A DNA stretch of 64,000 nt from Pseudomonadota bacterium (GTDB taxonomy: Bacteria; Pseudomonadota; Gammaproteobacteria; Pseudomonadales; Pseudohongiellaceae): positions 122,959-186,958 of the forward strand of contig JAQCBT010000006.1 of assembly GCA_027621405.1 (NCBI GenBank). The letters run 5' to 3'. Under the pieces are notes generated by a model. It was not told where the DNA came from, made no database searches, and saw nothing but the letters and a program-made list of their open reading frames with translations. Both the position numbers and the translations under genes were made by a program. Of the stretch, positions 28,136 through 38,653 are shown piece after piece; the first letter of the stretch is position 1, and the number at the start of each line of letters is the position of its first letter.

Positions 28136-28720
28136 TTACTGCTGAAGGGCGAAAACGTCCACTGTCACGGTAACTTCATTGGGTACTTCGGCGGTGTTCG
28201 CCCAGTAGCCCTGTCCTACACCATATTCCAGACGCAGCAGTTCAACTTCGCTGGTCAGGTTGAAACACACCTGGCCGTCGCAGGTATCGATGCTCAGTTC
28301 GAACGGAAATGTCATGTCATTGGTCTGGTCGCGGATAGTCAGTTGGCCATCGGCTTCGAATGAGTTGACACCAGTCAGGCGGCAGTTCGTGGCCTTGAAG
28401 GTCGCCGTCGGGTAGGTGTCCACATCAAACAGTTCGTAGTCCAGCAGGTAATCCAGCACCTCGGGGGAATCCACTTCGATGTCTTCGATATGAATAGTCA
28501 CATCGAAGTTGCAGCTACCGGGGCGCATGGGATCGATGTCGAATGTCGCCTCAACATTGGAGAAGCGGCCCTCGTAAGGATCGGTGCCGTAGGAGTACTT
28601 GAAAGTCACGATCGACTGACCGGGATCAAGTACCCAGTTTGCTGCTGACGCAGGAAGCGCGATGATTGAAAAAGCCAAGCCTACTGCAAAAATGGTTGCT
28701 CGATTCAATAAAGTTCGCAT
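28136..28720 (-). CDS. YceI-family periplasmic protein
   Basis: 194 aa; signal peptide then 'NWVLDPGQSIVTFKYSYGTDPYEGRFSNVEATFDIDPMRPGSCNFDVTIHIEDIEV'. Confidence 0.85.
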   Translation of the reverse strand: MRTLLNRATIFAVGLAFSIIALPASAANWVLDPGQSIVTFKYSYGTDPYEGRFSNVEATFDIDPMRPGSCNFDVTIHIEDIEVDSPEVLDYLLDYELFDVDTYPTATFKATNCRLTGVNSFEADGQLTIRDQTNDMTFPFELSIDTCDGQVCFNLTSEVELLRLEYGVGQGYWANTAEVPNEVTVTVDVFALQQ

Positions 28721-28740
28721 GGTATTACTCCTGTAGAAAA

Positions 28741-30696
28741 TTATGGCAGTGCGTATGCCACCAGTGTGGCTGGTTGACCACCACCGCTGACGAACATGGC
28801 GAGGTATTGCTTGCCGTCATGCTCGTATGTAAATGGCAGACCAGATTGGTTATTGGGCAGATCGATTTCGGCGAGAATTTCACCTGTCGCCTTGTCGACT
28901 GCACGGAAAATTGGGCTGGCACCCGGGCCACCGGTACCTTCACCTACGAACAGCAGAGTCTTGGTTACCAGCACACCAGCGCGGGTTGGAATACCAGTAC
29001 GCTCGATATCCACACCTTCCAGCAATCGGTGATTGGCTATGTTAGCCGGGGTATCGGCATTGGCGATCATCCACAGATGCTCACCGGAATTCATGTCGAT
29101 TGCAGTCACGCGACCATAGGGAGGCGCAACGATTTCCAGGCCCTGCACACGAGGCACACGCACTCCGAATGAGGCGCTGAGCTCGAGGTCAGATTGCTCG
29201 TCCTTGTCCAGTGACATCACTGCCAGGGCTGTGCGTGAAGGCACATAGAGGATGCCAGTTTCAGGATCCAGGGCAGCACCTTCCCAGTTCGCACCACCGG
29301 TAGAAGACGGCAAGGACAATGTGCCCCGTGTACCGTCGCTGGCATCGGCCAGGGATGGGGGTGAATAGACACTTGGAGACAGGCGGAAACCGTCGATGGC
29401 TTCCAGCGCCAGGGCACGAATCTCTGGGGTCCAGTTTATGAGGTCATCCTCGGTGAAGCCGGCGCGGTCGAATGGCGCAGGCTTGGTGGGGAATGGCTGG
29501 GTGGGTGAATAGTATTCACCGGGTACGTCTCCGACCGGTACAGGCAGTTCCTCAATTGGCCAGATAGGCTCGCCGGTCTCACGGTCGAAAGTGAACACCC
29601 AGCCTTGCTTGGTAATCTGCATGACCACTTCATTGCCATTGGGCAAGTCAGCCATGATGGCGGCCGCAGGCAAATCCCAGTCCCAGATGTCATGATGGGT
29701 AATCTGGTAGTGCCACTTGCGCTCACCAGTCTTGATGTCCAGCGCTACGAGCGAGCTGGAGAACAGGTTGTCGCCGGGACGATCCGCACCGTAGCGGTCG
29801 CCGGTAGCTGATTCAACAGGCAGGAAAACGAGGCCACGCTCCGGGTCACCGGAGATAGGCGACCACACACCGGCGTTACCGGTGAATTCGATGCCGCTAT
29901 CCAGCCAGGTTTCGAAACCCACTTCGCCACGCTCGGGGATGGTGTGGAACGTCCACAGCAGTTCACCAGTACGGGCGTCGAAGCCGCGCACGTCACCTTT
30001 TACATTGGCCTTGGAACGTGGACGCATGCCCACGCGGTGAGCAGCACCCACCACGATCACGTCGTCCATCACGAAGGGCGCTGCGGACAATCCAATATCG
30101 GGATAGGGGAAACGGGGATCATCGGCGTTACGCAGGCCTACCATCAGGTCCACGATCCCGTTGTCGCCAAAGTTTGGATCGGGGATACCGGTTTCGGCAT
30201 CCAGGGACACCAGGTGGTATCCGGGAGTCACATCGATAACCCGCTTCTCGTTGCCGTCAGTCCAGAAGGCGACACCACGGCCCGCACCTTTACGGGGAGC
30301 CTCGTCAAAACGGGTACCTTCATTAGGGCGCCACAGCCACAGGACCTGGCCGGTGGTGGCATCGAGTGCAACCACGTTACGGGTGCTGGCGATGTTGGCG
30401 TACAACACACCATCGATCTCGATGGGAGTAGATGGGTTGTTAAAATCTGCTGTGGGTCCGAAGTTGGCGGTAGAGAACTGCCAGGCAATTTCCAGGTCTG
30501 CCACGTTGTCGGCATTGATCTGGTCCAGCGCCGAATAACGCTGGGCCTCGGGGTTACCGTGGTAATCCGGCCAATCGCCGTCGTAGACGCTGGTACCTGT
30601 CTGGCTGGCAGCCGCGCCGGACAATGCGATAGCGCCCATGCCCAACAGCAGCGATGAAATATTGCGTGTTCTTCTTCCCATCTCAGGACTCTCCAC
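28741..30696 (-). CDS. PQQ-dependent (quinoprotein) dehydrogenase
   Basis: 651 aa; 'DWPDYHGNPEAQRYSALDQINADNVADLEIAWQFST', 'WHYQITHHDIWDWDLPAAAIMADL', typical quinoprotein repeats. Confidence 0.9.
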   Translation of the reverse strand: MESPEMGRRTRNISSLLLGMGAIALSGAAASQTGTSVYDGDWPDYHGNPEAQRYSALDQINADNVADLEIAWQFSTANFGPTADFNNPSTPIEIDGVLYANIASTRNVVALDATTGQVLWLWRPNEGTRFDEAPRKGAGRGVAFWTDGNEKRVIDVTPGYHLVSLDAETGIPDPNFGDNGIVDLMVGLRNADDPRFPYPDIGLSAAPFVMDDVIVVGAAHRVGMRPRSKANVKGDVRGFDARTGELLWTFHTIPERGEVGFETWLDSGIEFTGNAGVWSPISGDPERGLVFLPVESATGDRYGADRPGDNLFSSSLVALDIKTGERKWHYQITHHDIWDWDLPAAAIMADLPNGNEVVMQITKQGWVFTFDRETGEPIWPIEELPVPVGDVPGEYYSPTQPFPTKPAPFDRAGFTEDDLINWTPEIRALALEAIDGFRLSPSVYSPPSLADASDGTRGTLSLPSSTGGANWEGAALDPETGILYVPSRTALAVMSLDKDEQSDLELSASFGVRVPRVQGLEIVAPPYGRVTAIDMNSGEHLWMIANADTPANIANHRLLEGVDIERTGIPTRAGVLVTKTLLFVGEGTGGPGASPIFRAVDKATGEILAEIDLPNNQSGLPFTYEHDGKQYLAMFVSGGGQPATLVAYALP

Positions 30697-31230
30697 GTAT
30701 CTGTTCTTGTTCGGCCTCAGAGGCCGTTATTGCCTAATTTCTCTCTTCCAGCTTCGACCTTCGTACTGGCCTTTCGCCTGTCTGGCAGGTTCTCACCTGC
30801 CCCACGAACTCCTTATACGAGAGGACCGCGCCAGCCGACCACTTGGCCACCGGGCGGAATCTGAAAAGATGTGATTGTAGCAAGGATTGAGCAGCAGGGG
30901 AGAATACGGATGTATCACCCTGCCTACAAGGGATTGTGTCTCAAATCCCCGTTCACCAGCCTCAAACGCCGCAATCATGCACTATTCCGCCGCTGGAGTA
31001 GTTACGAAAATCAGGCAATTTGTAACAGAGTATTACTGCACTGTGGGCCATCTGCCCTGCTCCCCTGTGGTTTTAAGTCCATGCCCCCCAGAATAGGCTC
31101 CCAGCTTTAACCGAAGCTGAACAAATGCTCGTTTTGCGATGAGCTGCATTCCCGGGTGTTTCAGCAGACTCCTGCTCCTATATAGAGTCCCTATATTTCA
31201 AGGGGGCATTCCACAACACGCCTGAAGAAG

Positions 31231-31272
31231 CGGTCAGAGCAAAAAAAAGCACCGAATTTTTCCTCTGACTCC
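31231..31272. repeat. Dispersed TCAGAG palindrome, divergent copy
   Basis: cggtcagagcaaaaaaaagcaccgaatttttcctctgactcc. Confidence 0.5.
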
Positions 31273-31397
31273 TGCATCCCGGCTAGCGCCGGCCACATCT
31301 TCCTTCTCCCGCAGTCCAGCAGGCTGTTGTCAGTCATGGCGAAAACGTTCAAGCTAGAACTGGAGAATCGAAGCTATCCACTGCGAGGTAATTATCC

Positions 31398-31943
31398 ATG
31401 CACTGCGGGCTGCAAAGTTTTGATGCAAGACAACAACAGGGTGAACAGGGGAAAATTATTCTCTTTGCGCTGGCTGGAGTGGCAGCGATTGCCATCGGGG
31501 CCGCCGCCGTGTGGTTCTTCACCTGCCCCTGCGAACGCATGCCGGGCGCTTATCTCACCGGCGAACAGATAGAAGCACCAGTCGCCGACTGGGGCTTCGC
31601 CAACGATGTACAACTGTGCCAGATACAGACGCGGTCCGGCATCCTTCCCCACGCCATCAACCTTAATTGCATGGCCGACCGTAATGGCAGGCTGTTCCTG
31701 AGCTGTTCCCAATGCGAGGGCAAACGCTGGTCCACGACTGCACTGCAGAACCCGTCGGCGAGAATCCGCCTGGATGGTTTGGTGTACCCGGTGAACCTCA
31801 GGCGATTGCTGGACCCGGCCGAGCTGGACAACGCCTGGCAGGCACGCACCCTGAAACTGTCTGGTTCCAGTGGTGATGGAGCTGGAGAGTTACCACAGCG
31901 GCCAGGGCACTGGTGGTCGTTCCAGGTGACGTCACGCAGTTAG
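31398..31943 (+). CDS. Membrane-anchored protein with possible flavin-reductase-like split barrel
   Basis: 181 aa with N-terminal TM; 'RSGILPHAINLNCMADRNGRLFLSCSQCEGKRWSTTALQNPSARIRLDGLVYPV'. Confidence 0.45.
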   Translation: MHCGLQSFDARQQQGEQGKIILFALAGVAAIAIGAAAVWFFTCPCERMPGAYLTGEQIEAPVADWGFANDVQLCQIQTRSGILPHAINLNCMADRNGRLFLSCSQCEGKRWSTTALQNPSARIRLDGLVYPVNLRRLLDPAELDNAWQARTLKLSGSSGDGAGELPQRPGHWWSFQVTSRS

Positions 31944-31951
31944 CAATAAGA

Positions 31952-31993
31952 GGGGTCAGAGTTAAAAAGAGTACTGTATTTTTACTCGACCTC
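31952..31993. repeat. Dispersed TCAGAG/AGTACT palindrome
   Basis: ggggtcagagttaaaaagagtactgtatttttactcgacctc. Confidence 0.7.
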
Positions 31994-32163
31994 TTTTCTC
32001 TTTTTTATGTTGCCCCTCCTTATTCGAAGCAGGAATTGCGAATTACGGACATATTGCGGCTTCCCACCGAGAGTGCTAATTTCGGACGCGCGACATACCC
32101 GTAAGAGCCTCAGCCAGGTAGCATCGCTTACCGCGCCGAATCCAATAAAAAATGGAGGTCCAC

Positions 32164-33291
32164 ATGAACGCCCTTACCAGAAGCAGGCTTGTGCTTGCAC
32201 TGCCCGTTGCTTGCCTCGTTACCTTATCCAGCCTGTTCAGCCTCAGCGCAAGCGGCCAGACCTATATCTCGGATTCCGTAAACGGACCGATCACCGATCG
32301 CCCCGTGCGCATCCTGCAAACCAATTCTGCCGGGGACGATGTCTACGTATTTGACCCCGCCACCATGGAACAGGTTGGCTATATCGAGAACCTGCCCCAC
32401 AACCATGGCGCCACGGTACACGCCGATGGCACCTACTATTACTTCACCAACGAACATGACCACACGGTGGACGTGGTGGATACCCGCACCTTCGAGGTGG
32501 TGAAGCGCATCGAACTGGCCGCCGGCCCCCACAACCTCTCTGCCAGCATGAGTGCGCGCAAGGTCTATGTGGCGATCATCGCCGAACCACTCATCCAGGT
32601 GATCAGCATGGACACCCACGAGGTCATCGCCAACATTGAGACTGGTGGCGGCGTGCATAACACATTCGTGACCCCTGATGGCAAGGTCGCCGTGGGCGGC
32701 ATGATCGGCGCCAGCGAAATCATCGCCATCGACACCGAGACCGACGAGGTACTGTGGGAACTGGAAATCCCCTACTCCCAGAACCCCTTCGTGGGTGGCG
32801 TACGCCCCATCGCCTTCACTACCAATGACGATGGCTCTACCCGCTCCATGCTGGTGAACGTGGGCGGCTGGCATGGCTTCTGGGAATTCGACTGGGAGAC
32901 CCGGGAAGTGATGAACAAGGTCAGCCCGCCGGAGGATTCATGGAAACTCTCCGATCAGACTGCCGATGGCATCCAGAGCGCACCCAGTCATGGTGTCGTG
33001 GCATTGCCTGACCAGAGCCAGGTATGGCACTCAAGCCGTGCCACGTCGCACATCTATGCCTACTCATTCCCTGACTACGATTACCTGGGCAGGGTTTACA
33101 TCGGCAATCCAGCCTGGATCACCACCACTCCTGACAGTCGTTATCTGTGGGTAGGCGTTTCCGGACACAACGAAACAGCAGTGGTCGATGTGCAGACCAT
33201 GGAAGTGGTGAAGCGCTTCCCGGTTGGGCAGGCGCCCAAACGCATCTTCACCGCCATCATGCCGGCCGACTGGGAAGGTGAAGCACAATGA
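32164..33291 (+). CDS. Exported YVTN/YncE-type beta-propeller protein
   Basis: ATG 32164 after tggaggt RBS; repeats 'DVVDTRTFEVVKRIELAAGPHNL', 'VISMDTHEVIANIETGGGVHNTFVTPDGK', 'AVVDVQTMEVVKRFPVGQAPKRI'. Confidence 0.85.
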   Translation: MNALTRSRLVLALPVACLVTLSSLFSLSASGQTYISDSVNGPITDRPVRILQTNSAGDDVYVFDPATMEQVGYIENLPHNHGATVHADGTYYYFTNEHDHTVDVVDTRTFEVVKRIELAAGPHNLSASMSARKVYVAIIAEPLIQVISMDTHEVIANIETGGGVHNTFVTPDGKVAVGGMIGASEIIAIDTETDEVLWELEIPYSQNPFVGGVRPIAFTTNDDGSTRSMLVNVGGWHGFWEFDWETREVMNKVSPPEDSWKLSDQTADGIQSAPSHGVVALPDQSQVWHSSRATSHIYAYSFPDYDYLGRVYIGNPAWITTTPDSRYLWVGVSGHNETAVVDVQTMEVVKRFPVGQAPKRIFTAIMPADWEGEAQ

Positions 33292-34196
33292 ACAGTTTGC
33301 AGAAAATCATTCTCGCCCTCGCCTTGCCACTGAGCCTTGTTGCCTGCAGCGAACAGGAATCATCGACGCCCGCACCGCAGACTCAGACATCAGCACAGAG
33401 CCCTGGTACTAGCGTCGCCCCCGACAAGGGACTGGACTATGACTACTATGTAGCCAACATCGAACCCATCTTCCTCAAACACGGTGGCGGCTTCGTAGGC
33501 ACCGACACTGCCTGCGTGTCCTGTCATACAACCCAGGCGAACGCACCGCTGGGCTTGCAGCCCTTGACCGAGATTAACGGCCAGGAACGATGGACCGAGG
33601 AGCAGTCCCGCCAGAACTTCAACAACGTGGTCATGTTAGTGAACCCCAGCGCCCCGGAAACCAGTCGCCTGCTGTTAGCACCGCTGGCCACCACCGCCGG
33701 TGGTGACCGTCACTCCGGCGGCAACTTCTGGAATTCCACCGACGATCCCGATTACCGAATCATCGCCGACTGGATCGCGTCCGGCGATCCCGATGCCGGC
33801 GCCGATCCCATCGTGGAACTGGATTTCGACTTCTTCCGCAACTGCGTGCAGCCGATCTTCGTCAACCCTATCGACAATGCCATGCCCTGCATCGAATGCC
33901 ATGCCGGGGAATTTGCCATCCCGCCGCCCCCCAACAGCTACTGGACGGTGGACCAATCCCGGCTGTCATTCGAGTCCCTGTCTTACCTGATCGATCCCGG
34001 CCGCCCGGAAAGCAGCCGCTTCCTGCACAAGCCCCTGCACCCCAATGCCGGTGGTGACCTGATGCACAACGGCGGCAGGCGCTGGTTCTCCCAGGACGAC
34101 CCGGAACGGCTGGCCCTGGCGGAATGGGTCCGAGGCAATGCCCGGGGCGACCAGTGCCCGGCGCCGCTACAATTTCCCAACCCACCGAGGCCGTAA
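33288..34196 (+). CDS. Lipoprotein with two c-type heme motifs
   Basis: 302 aa; lipobox 'LSLVAC'; CVSCH and CIECH. Confidence 0.8.
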   Translation: MNSLQKIILALALPLSLVACSEQESSTPAPQTQTSAQSPGTSVAPDKGLDYDYYVANIEPIFLKHGGGFVGTDTACVSCHTTQANAPLGLQPLTEINGQERWTEEQSRQNFNNVVMLVNPSAPETSRLLLAPLATTAGGDRHSGGNFWNSTDDPDYRIIADWIASGDPDAGADPIVELDFDFFRNCVQPIFVNPIDNAMPCIECHAGEFAIPPPPNSYWTVDQSRLSFESLSYLIDPGRPESSRFLHKPLHPNAGGDLMHNGGRRWFSQDDPERLALAEWVRGNARGDQCPAPLQFPNPPRP

Positions 34197-34200
34197 ACGG

Positions 34201-34644
34201 GTGAGCAAACCCAGCGATTGGCTGATGCCAGTATCCGCAGCCGCGATACTGGCATTGTTCACCGCCTGCACCGAACCCGAACCGCAGGCTCCCCCGGAGC
34301 CTCCTGCTCCCACGTCCTCGCTGGACGGCATCTTTACTGCGAGCCAGGCTTCCCGGGGAGAAGGCCTGTTCAACACCCACTGCGTTCGCTGCCACAGCAT
34401 CCGCGAATTCACCGGCGAAGCCTACGCCAGCACCTGGCAGGGCGGCCCCCTCAGCGCCCTCTACCTGCGCATTGCCAACACCATGCCCCTGGACCAGCCT
34501 GGAAGCCTAGGCACTACGGAAGCCACGGCCATTGCGGCCCATATTCTGGCGGAGAACGGGATGCCTGCTGGCAGTGAGACTTTGGGTGGGGATGTGGCTT
34601 GGATGAATGGGATTACATTGGAAGCTTCGCCTCCGGGCGAATAA
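34201..34644 (+). CDS. Cytochrome c lipoprotein
   Basis: GTG start at 34201 just after previous stop; 'LALFTACTEPEPQ' lipobox; 'GLFNTHCVRCHSIREFTG' CxxCH. Confidence 0.8.
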   Translation: MSKPSDWLMPVSAAAILALFTACTEPEPQAPPEPPAPTSSLDGIFTASQASRGEGLFNTHCVRCHSIREFTGEAYASTWQGGPLSALYLRIANTMPLDQPGSLGTTEATAIAAHILAENGMPAGSETLGGDVAWMNGITLEASPPGE

Positions 34645-34756
34645 CCATTCTTAAGCGAGCGAATGAATGGGGCAGAAAGATTATATTTTGATTAATCTAC
34701 TCATTTGGACCAAGTAATAATCTCTCTCCGCCTTCAATCAACGTCAATAGCAAGTA

Positions 34757-36445
34757 TTATCCGTGCCTCAATTGATCCTGGGACCAAAGCGCGAGGGCAG
34801 TGGAAACCAGTGGTAGCAGGCCAAAGGCGTGCCGCAGCATTCTCCCTGCTAGCGATGAGCCCTGCTCCACTCCTTCATAATAGATTAAATCTACTGAGTT
34901 AAGCGCCATGGGCAGGAGGCCTATCGCCAATAATCCAAGCGCTTGGGAAACTCTCAGGACTTTATTCGATACCAGTCTGGGCAGGACGGCGAGAGCCGCG
35001 AGCACTATGACTGCGGCGAATACCCAGCTATGAATTCGGCCCAGGGATTGGGTGGCATCGATGAAATCATTGCCTTCCGTGGTTGCCACCACATAGGCCA
35101 GCTGCAGCAGCAGGTAGAGAGTGAACGCGGCGAAGCCCTTCGTCATCAGCCTGGGCTTGATGGCGAACCACGTGATGAAGACGCTATACAGCACTGCCAG
35201 GATGTAGGCAAAGCACAGGAACAACACGAGCCGCAGCCCGCTATACAGCATGCCAGTGTCGGTGATTGACGCAAGTTGCTGCAGAAACTCCGCCTTGATC
35301 GCGGCGAAGTTCTCCAACAACAGCGGCCCCAGGATGGCGATGGTCAGCAGCTCGGCGATGCCTGCTATGAGCAGGCAGAGCATGGCCATCCCGACCCGCA
35401 CGCGTACGGTGTTTGCGGTGGTCATCGGCAAGGTGCGCTCGAAGGTACTGGTGCGGGCAGCGCCATTGACATAGCTGACCCCGAACACCGTGGCCAAGTG
35501 CGCAACGAAGACGCTGCAGAAGAAGATGAAGGCAAACCCGCTTACAGCATCCAGGTCGATGGGGTCATCCCAGAATCCACGCAGGTCGGAGAGCGTCAGC
35601 ACCAGCACCACGGCGGTGCCTATCAATACACCCAGTGCAGCTCCTGCCAAAGGCCCGCGAAATTGCCGCTGGTACCAGGCCCAGGCGGCGGCGCTCGAAG
35701 AAGTCGGGCACGGGGTTTTGAAGAGCCTCAACGTGAACGGGTAGAAGATAGGGTTCTTCGCCGGCTCAGACACGTTGACAAACAGGTTGTCTCCCCTGCG
35801 CTGGCGAGCTATGCCTAGCAGCATCAAGGCGAGCGCGCCGATCACGAGCAAGCCGGGTAGGAGCAGGCTGCCCATGCTGCCCGCGACAAATTCCCCGCTC
35901 TGGGTATCGAAGCTGAAATCCGGCAGCAGCCAGTCGAGATAGAACAGCACTAAGAGGCCAATCCACAGGCTGAAGGATTCCCAGATGTTCGTGCAGCCCC
36001 AGCTAATCGCCATCACTATCATCAGGTACTGCAACACTATGAAGTGAATCAAGGGGTGCGGCATGGAGTGGGAGAACACGGCCGCTAACAGGCCAGTGCT
36101 GCCGAGAAACACCGCGTAGAGCACGGCACTGACGAATACGTAGGGAACCAGGCTCAGTCGCAGGCTGCTGACCGGAAAGGCGAACTCTGCCCGCAAGGGA
36201 AATCCCACGCCGGTGGGGTTCATGCCTGGGCCTGCCACGCTGCTGGAGCACATGGGGGTGAGGATGAAGACGCCGATGCCGGCACAGATGATGATCGTGT
36301 TTTGCTCCGCCTGAACGCCCTGGTCAGGATTGAGATACACGATCATCAGCGTGGTCATGCCGAGTATGGCCATGCTGACCAGCAACACTGGAAAGCGGAT
36401 GCGCTGCCAGCACAACCAGATCAACGCCTTAGTTGGGTTGCTCAT
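34757..36445 (-). CDS. ABC transporter permease
   Basis: 562 aa multi-TM protein overlapping (ATGA) the ATPase gene. Confidence 0.8.
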   Translation of the reverse strand: MSNPTKALIWLCWQRIRFPVLLVSMAILGMTTLMIVYLNPDQGVQAEQNTIIICAGIGVFILTPMCSSSVAGPGMNPTGVGFPLRAEFAFPVSSLRLSLVPYVFVSAVLYAVFLGSTGLLAAVFSHSMPHPLIHFIVLQYLMIVMAISWGCTNIWESFSLWIGLLVLFYLDWLLPDFSFDTQSGEFVAGSMGSLLLPGLLVIGALALMLLGIARQRRGDNLFVNVSEPAKNPIFYPFTLRLFKTPCPTSSSAAAWAWYQRQFRGPLAGAALGVLIGTAVVLVLTLSDLRGFWDDPIDLDAVSGFAFIFFCSVFVAHLATVFGVSYVNGAARTSTFERTLPMTTANTVRVRVGMAMLCLLIAGIAELLTIAILGPLLLENFAAIKAEFLQQLASITDTGMLYSGLRLVLFLCFAYILAVLYSVFITWFAIKPRLMTKGFAAFTLYLLLQLAYVVATTEGNDFIDATQSLGRIHSWVFAAVIVLAALAVLPRLVSNKVLRVSQALGLLAIGLLPMALNSVDLIYYEGVEQGSSLAGRMLRHAFGLLPLVSTALALWSQDQLRHG

Positions 36446-37377
36446 GATCCCTGCGCCCCGCTTGATTCCGAAGATGACGACTCCATGCGACCCACCCTGG
36501 CGATGAAGATCTCTTCCAGGCTGGCGTTGCGGGTCGAGACCAACTCGCCCTGAAGTGTTTCAAGCGAGGCCGCCAGTTGTTCCGGGCTGCTACTGTGCAC
36601 CACATTCCAGGAACGGCCCTCACCGGTGGTTTTCAGCACGCCGGCGATTCGTGGCAAAGTGGTTTGCAGCTCGCTGAAACGCAACTCGGACACGTGGTGT
36701 GACTGCCCCAGTAATTCCAACGGCTGATCCATCAGTATCCTGCCCTGCTGGATCATGATGACGTGGTCGGAGAGCCGTTCCACCTCTTCCAGCAGGTGCG
36801 ATGAGAACAATACCGTGCGCCCCTCTTCCGAGATGGTGCGTACGACGGCATTGAGAATGTCCTTGCGCACGATGGCATCGAGGCCACTGGAAGGCTCGTC
36901 CAGCACCAGCAGATCGGGCTTGTGGGCCACCGCCCCGATCAGGGCCACCTGGGCACGCATGCCCCGGGACAGATTCTCGATCTTCTTGCTGCCATCCAGT
37001 GAGAAGGTGTTTAACAGCTCCCGGGCATAGTCCTGATCCCAGCCGGGATAGAAGGCATGCACGAAGTCACAGAATTCGGCGATGGTCATCCAGTCGGGAA
37101 TATCGCGTTGCTCGGACAGGTAACCGATGTGGGCCAGGGCCGCCTCGGGCCGCGCTACCGGGTCTTCCCCAAACACACGCACCGAACCCGACTGGCAACG
37201 CAGCAATCCAAGTATGTGCTTGATCAGGGTGGTCTTGCCGGCGCCGTTGGCACCTACCAGGCCGTACACGACTCCTCGTTCCAGATTGAGATCGATATTG
37301 ATCAGCGCGTCGGTATCGCCAAACTGGCGAGAAAGCTGGCTTATCTCCACAACCGTGCTAGCCGAGTGATTGTTCAT
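36442..37377 (-). CDS. ABC transporter ATP-binding protein
   Basis: Walker A 'GLVGANGAGKTTLIKH', signature 'LSRGMRAQVALIGAVAHKPDLLVLDEPSSGLD'. Confidence 0.95.
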   Translation of the reverse strand: MNNHSASTVVEISQLSRQFGDTDALINIDLNLERGVVYGLVGANGAGKTTLIKHILGLLRCQSGSVRVFGEDPVARPEAALAHIGYLSEQRDIPDWMTIAEFCDFVHAFYPGWDQDYARELLNTFSLDGSKKIENLSRGMRAQVALIGAVAHKPDLLVLDEPSSGLDAIVRKDILNAVVRTISEEGRTVLFSSHLLEEVERLSDHVIMIQQGRILMDQPLELLGQSHHVSELRFSELQTTLPRIAGVLKTTGEGRSWNVVHSSSPEQLAASLETLQGELVSTRNASLEEIFIARVGRMESSSSESSGAQGS

Positions 37378-37805
37378 GATGATGCTCCCCCTTCTTCACT
37401 GCCTGATTCCTTACTCGTTTCTCTTCCGCGGTCCATGGCTTCGCGGCGCTCGGCGATCAGTGCGTCCAGTTCATGTGAGTTGAATTTCAGTTGATGGGCC
37501 TCCGCCAGCAGGCCATCGATGCGGAGGTTAATGATGCGCAGGCGCTCCAGGTCGGCCAGGGTCACCGCCTCATCTGCGATATAGGTCCCTGCCCCGCGCC
37601 GCTTGTAGATCACCCCCTGGTTCTCCAGTTCTTGATAGGCCTTCACCACGGTGTTCGGCGTGACATTGATGTCCAGGGCCAGGGTCCGCACCGGCGAGAT
37701 CTCCTCCCCGGGCCTAAGAATGCCGGAGGCCACCATGTAGCGAATCTGGTTGGCAATCTGGCGGTAGATGGGCACGCCATCCTTGAGATTGATGGTGATA
37801 TTCAT
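37374..37805 (-). CDS. GntR-family (YtrA-type) regulator
   Basis: 'GVPIYRQIANQIRYMVASGILRPGEEISPVRTLALDINVTPNTVVKAYQELENQGVIYKRRGAGTYI'; coupled to ABC genes. Confidence 0.93.
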   Translation of the reverse strand: MNITINLKDGVPIYRQIANQIRYMVASGILRPGEEISPVRTLALDINVTPNTVVKAYQELENQGVIYKRRGAGTYIADEAVTLADLERLRIINLRIDGLLAEAHQLKFNSHELDALIAERREAMDRGRETSKESGSEEGGASS

Positions 37806-38080
37806 AGCCGCTGGCGCTTGTTACTCATGGGTTTGCTCCCTGCGAGCGTTTTACTGTACCAGCATTGTGATACAATTTTGTTCGATGTCAAGCACTGCCT
37901 AAACAAAATTTCCGGGGAGACCCTGCATGACAGGACTGACACGGGTTCCAGACGATAGTGCTCGGTTCAGCCCCTTATACAGGACGCCAGGAGTCGGCAA
38001 GTATGGGGATTGCATCTGCCATCGGTTCCCTTTAGCTTGCTTCCTATCTAAAAACTCAGGCTCTTGCTCGGCCTCTGACC

Positions 38081-38653
38081 ATGACGACGAAAAGCAAAGA
38101 ACTGGTGGCTCGCAGTCGGGAACTGATCAAGGCCGGAGAAGGCTCCGTTCCCCATATGTACCTCGACACCGTGGGCAAGGTAACCATCGGCGTGGGCAAT
38201 ATGTTGCCCGATGCTAAAGCCGCCACGAAGCTGCCTTTCGTGGTCGAGGAATCGGGGGAGGCGGCCACTGATGAGGAGATTGTCGCCGAGTTTGAACGGA
38301 TAGCCGCACAAGAACCTGGACTGCCTGCACGACGCTACAAGCAATACACACGCCTGCTGCTCACGGATGACGCTATCAATGCCTTGTTGGACAAACGCCT
38401 GTCGCGCTTCAAGTCACGCCTGCGGAATGACTTCGAAGGTTTCGACAGCTTCCCCCTCGACGCCCAGCTGGGCCTGATCGACATGGCCTTCAATCTCGGC
38501 AACCACGGACTGGTAAACAAGTTTCCGTCGTTTACCAAAGCGGCCAGGAAACAGGACTGGCGCAAGTGTGCGGATGAATGCCGACGCAAGCAGGTACAGG
38601 ACTCCAGGAACCAGGAGGTAAAGGCATTGTTCCTGGCTTGCGTGGCTGACTAG
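38081..38653 (+). CDS. GH24 (T4-type) lysozyme-like protein
   Basis: 'LIKAGEGSVPHMYLDTVGKVTIGVGNML' fits the Glu...Asp...Thr catalytic pattern; no signal peptide evident. Confidence 0.75.
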   Translation: MTTKSKELVARSRELIKAGEGSVPHMYLDTVGKVTIGVGNMLPDAKAATKLPFVVEESGEAATDEEIVAEFERIAAQEPGLPARRYKQYTRLLLTDDAINALLDKRLSRFKSRLRNDFEGFDSFPLDAQLGLIDMAFNLGNHGLVNKFPSFTKAARKQDWRKCADECRRKQVQDSRNQEVKALFLACVAD

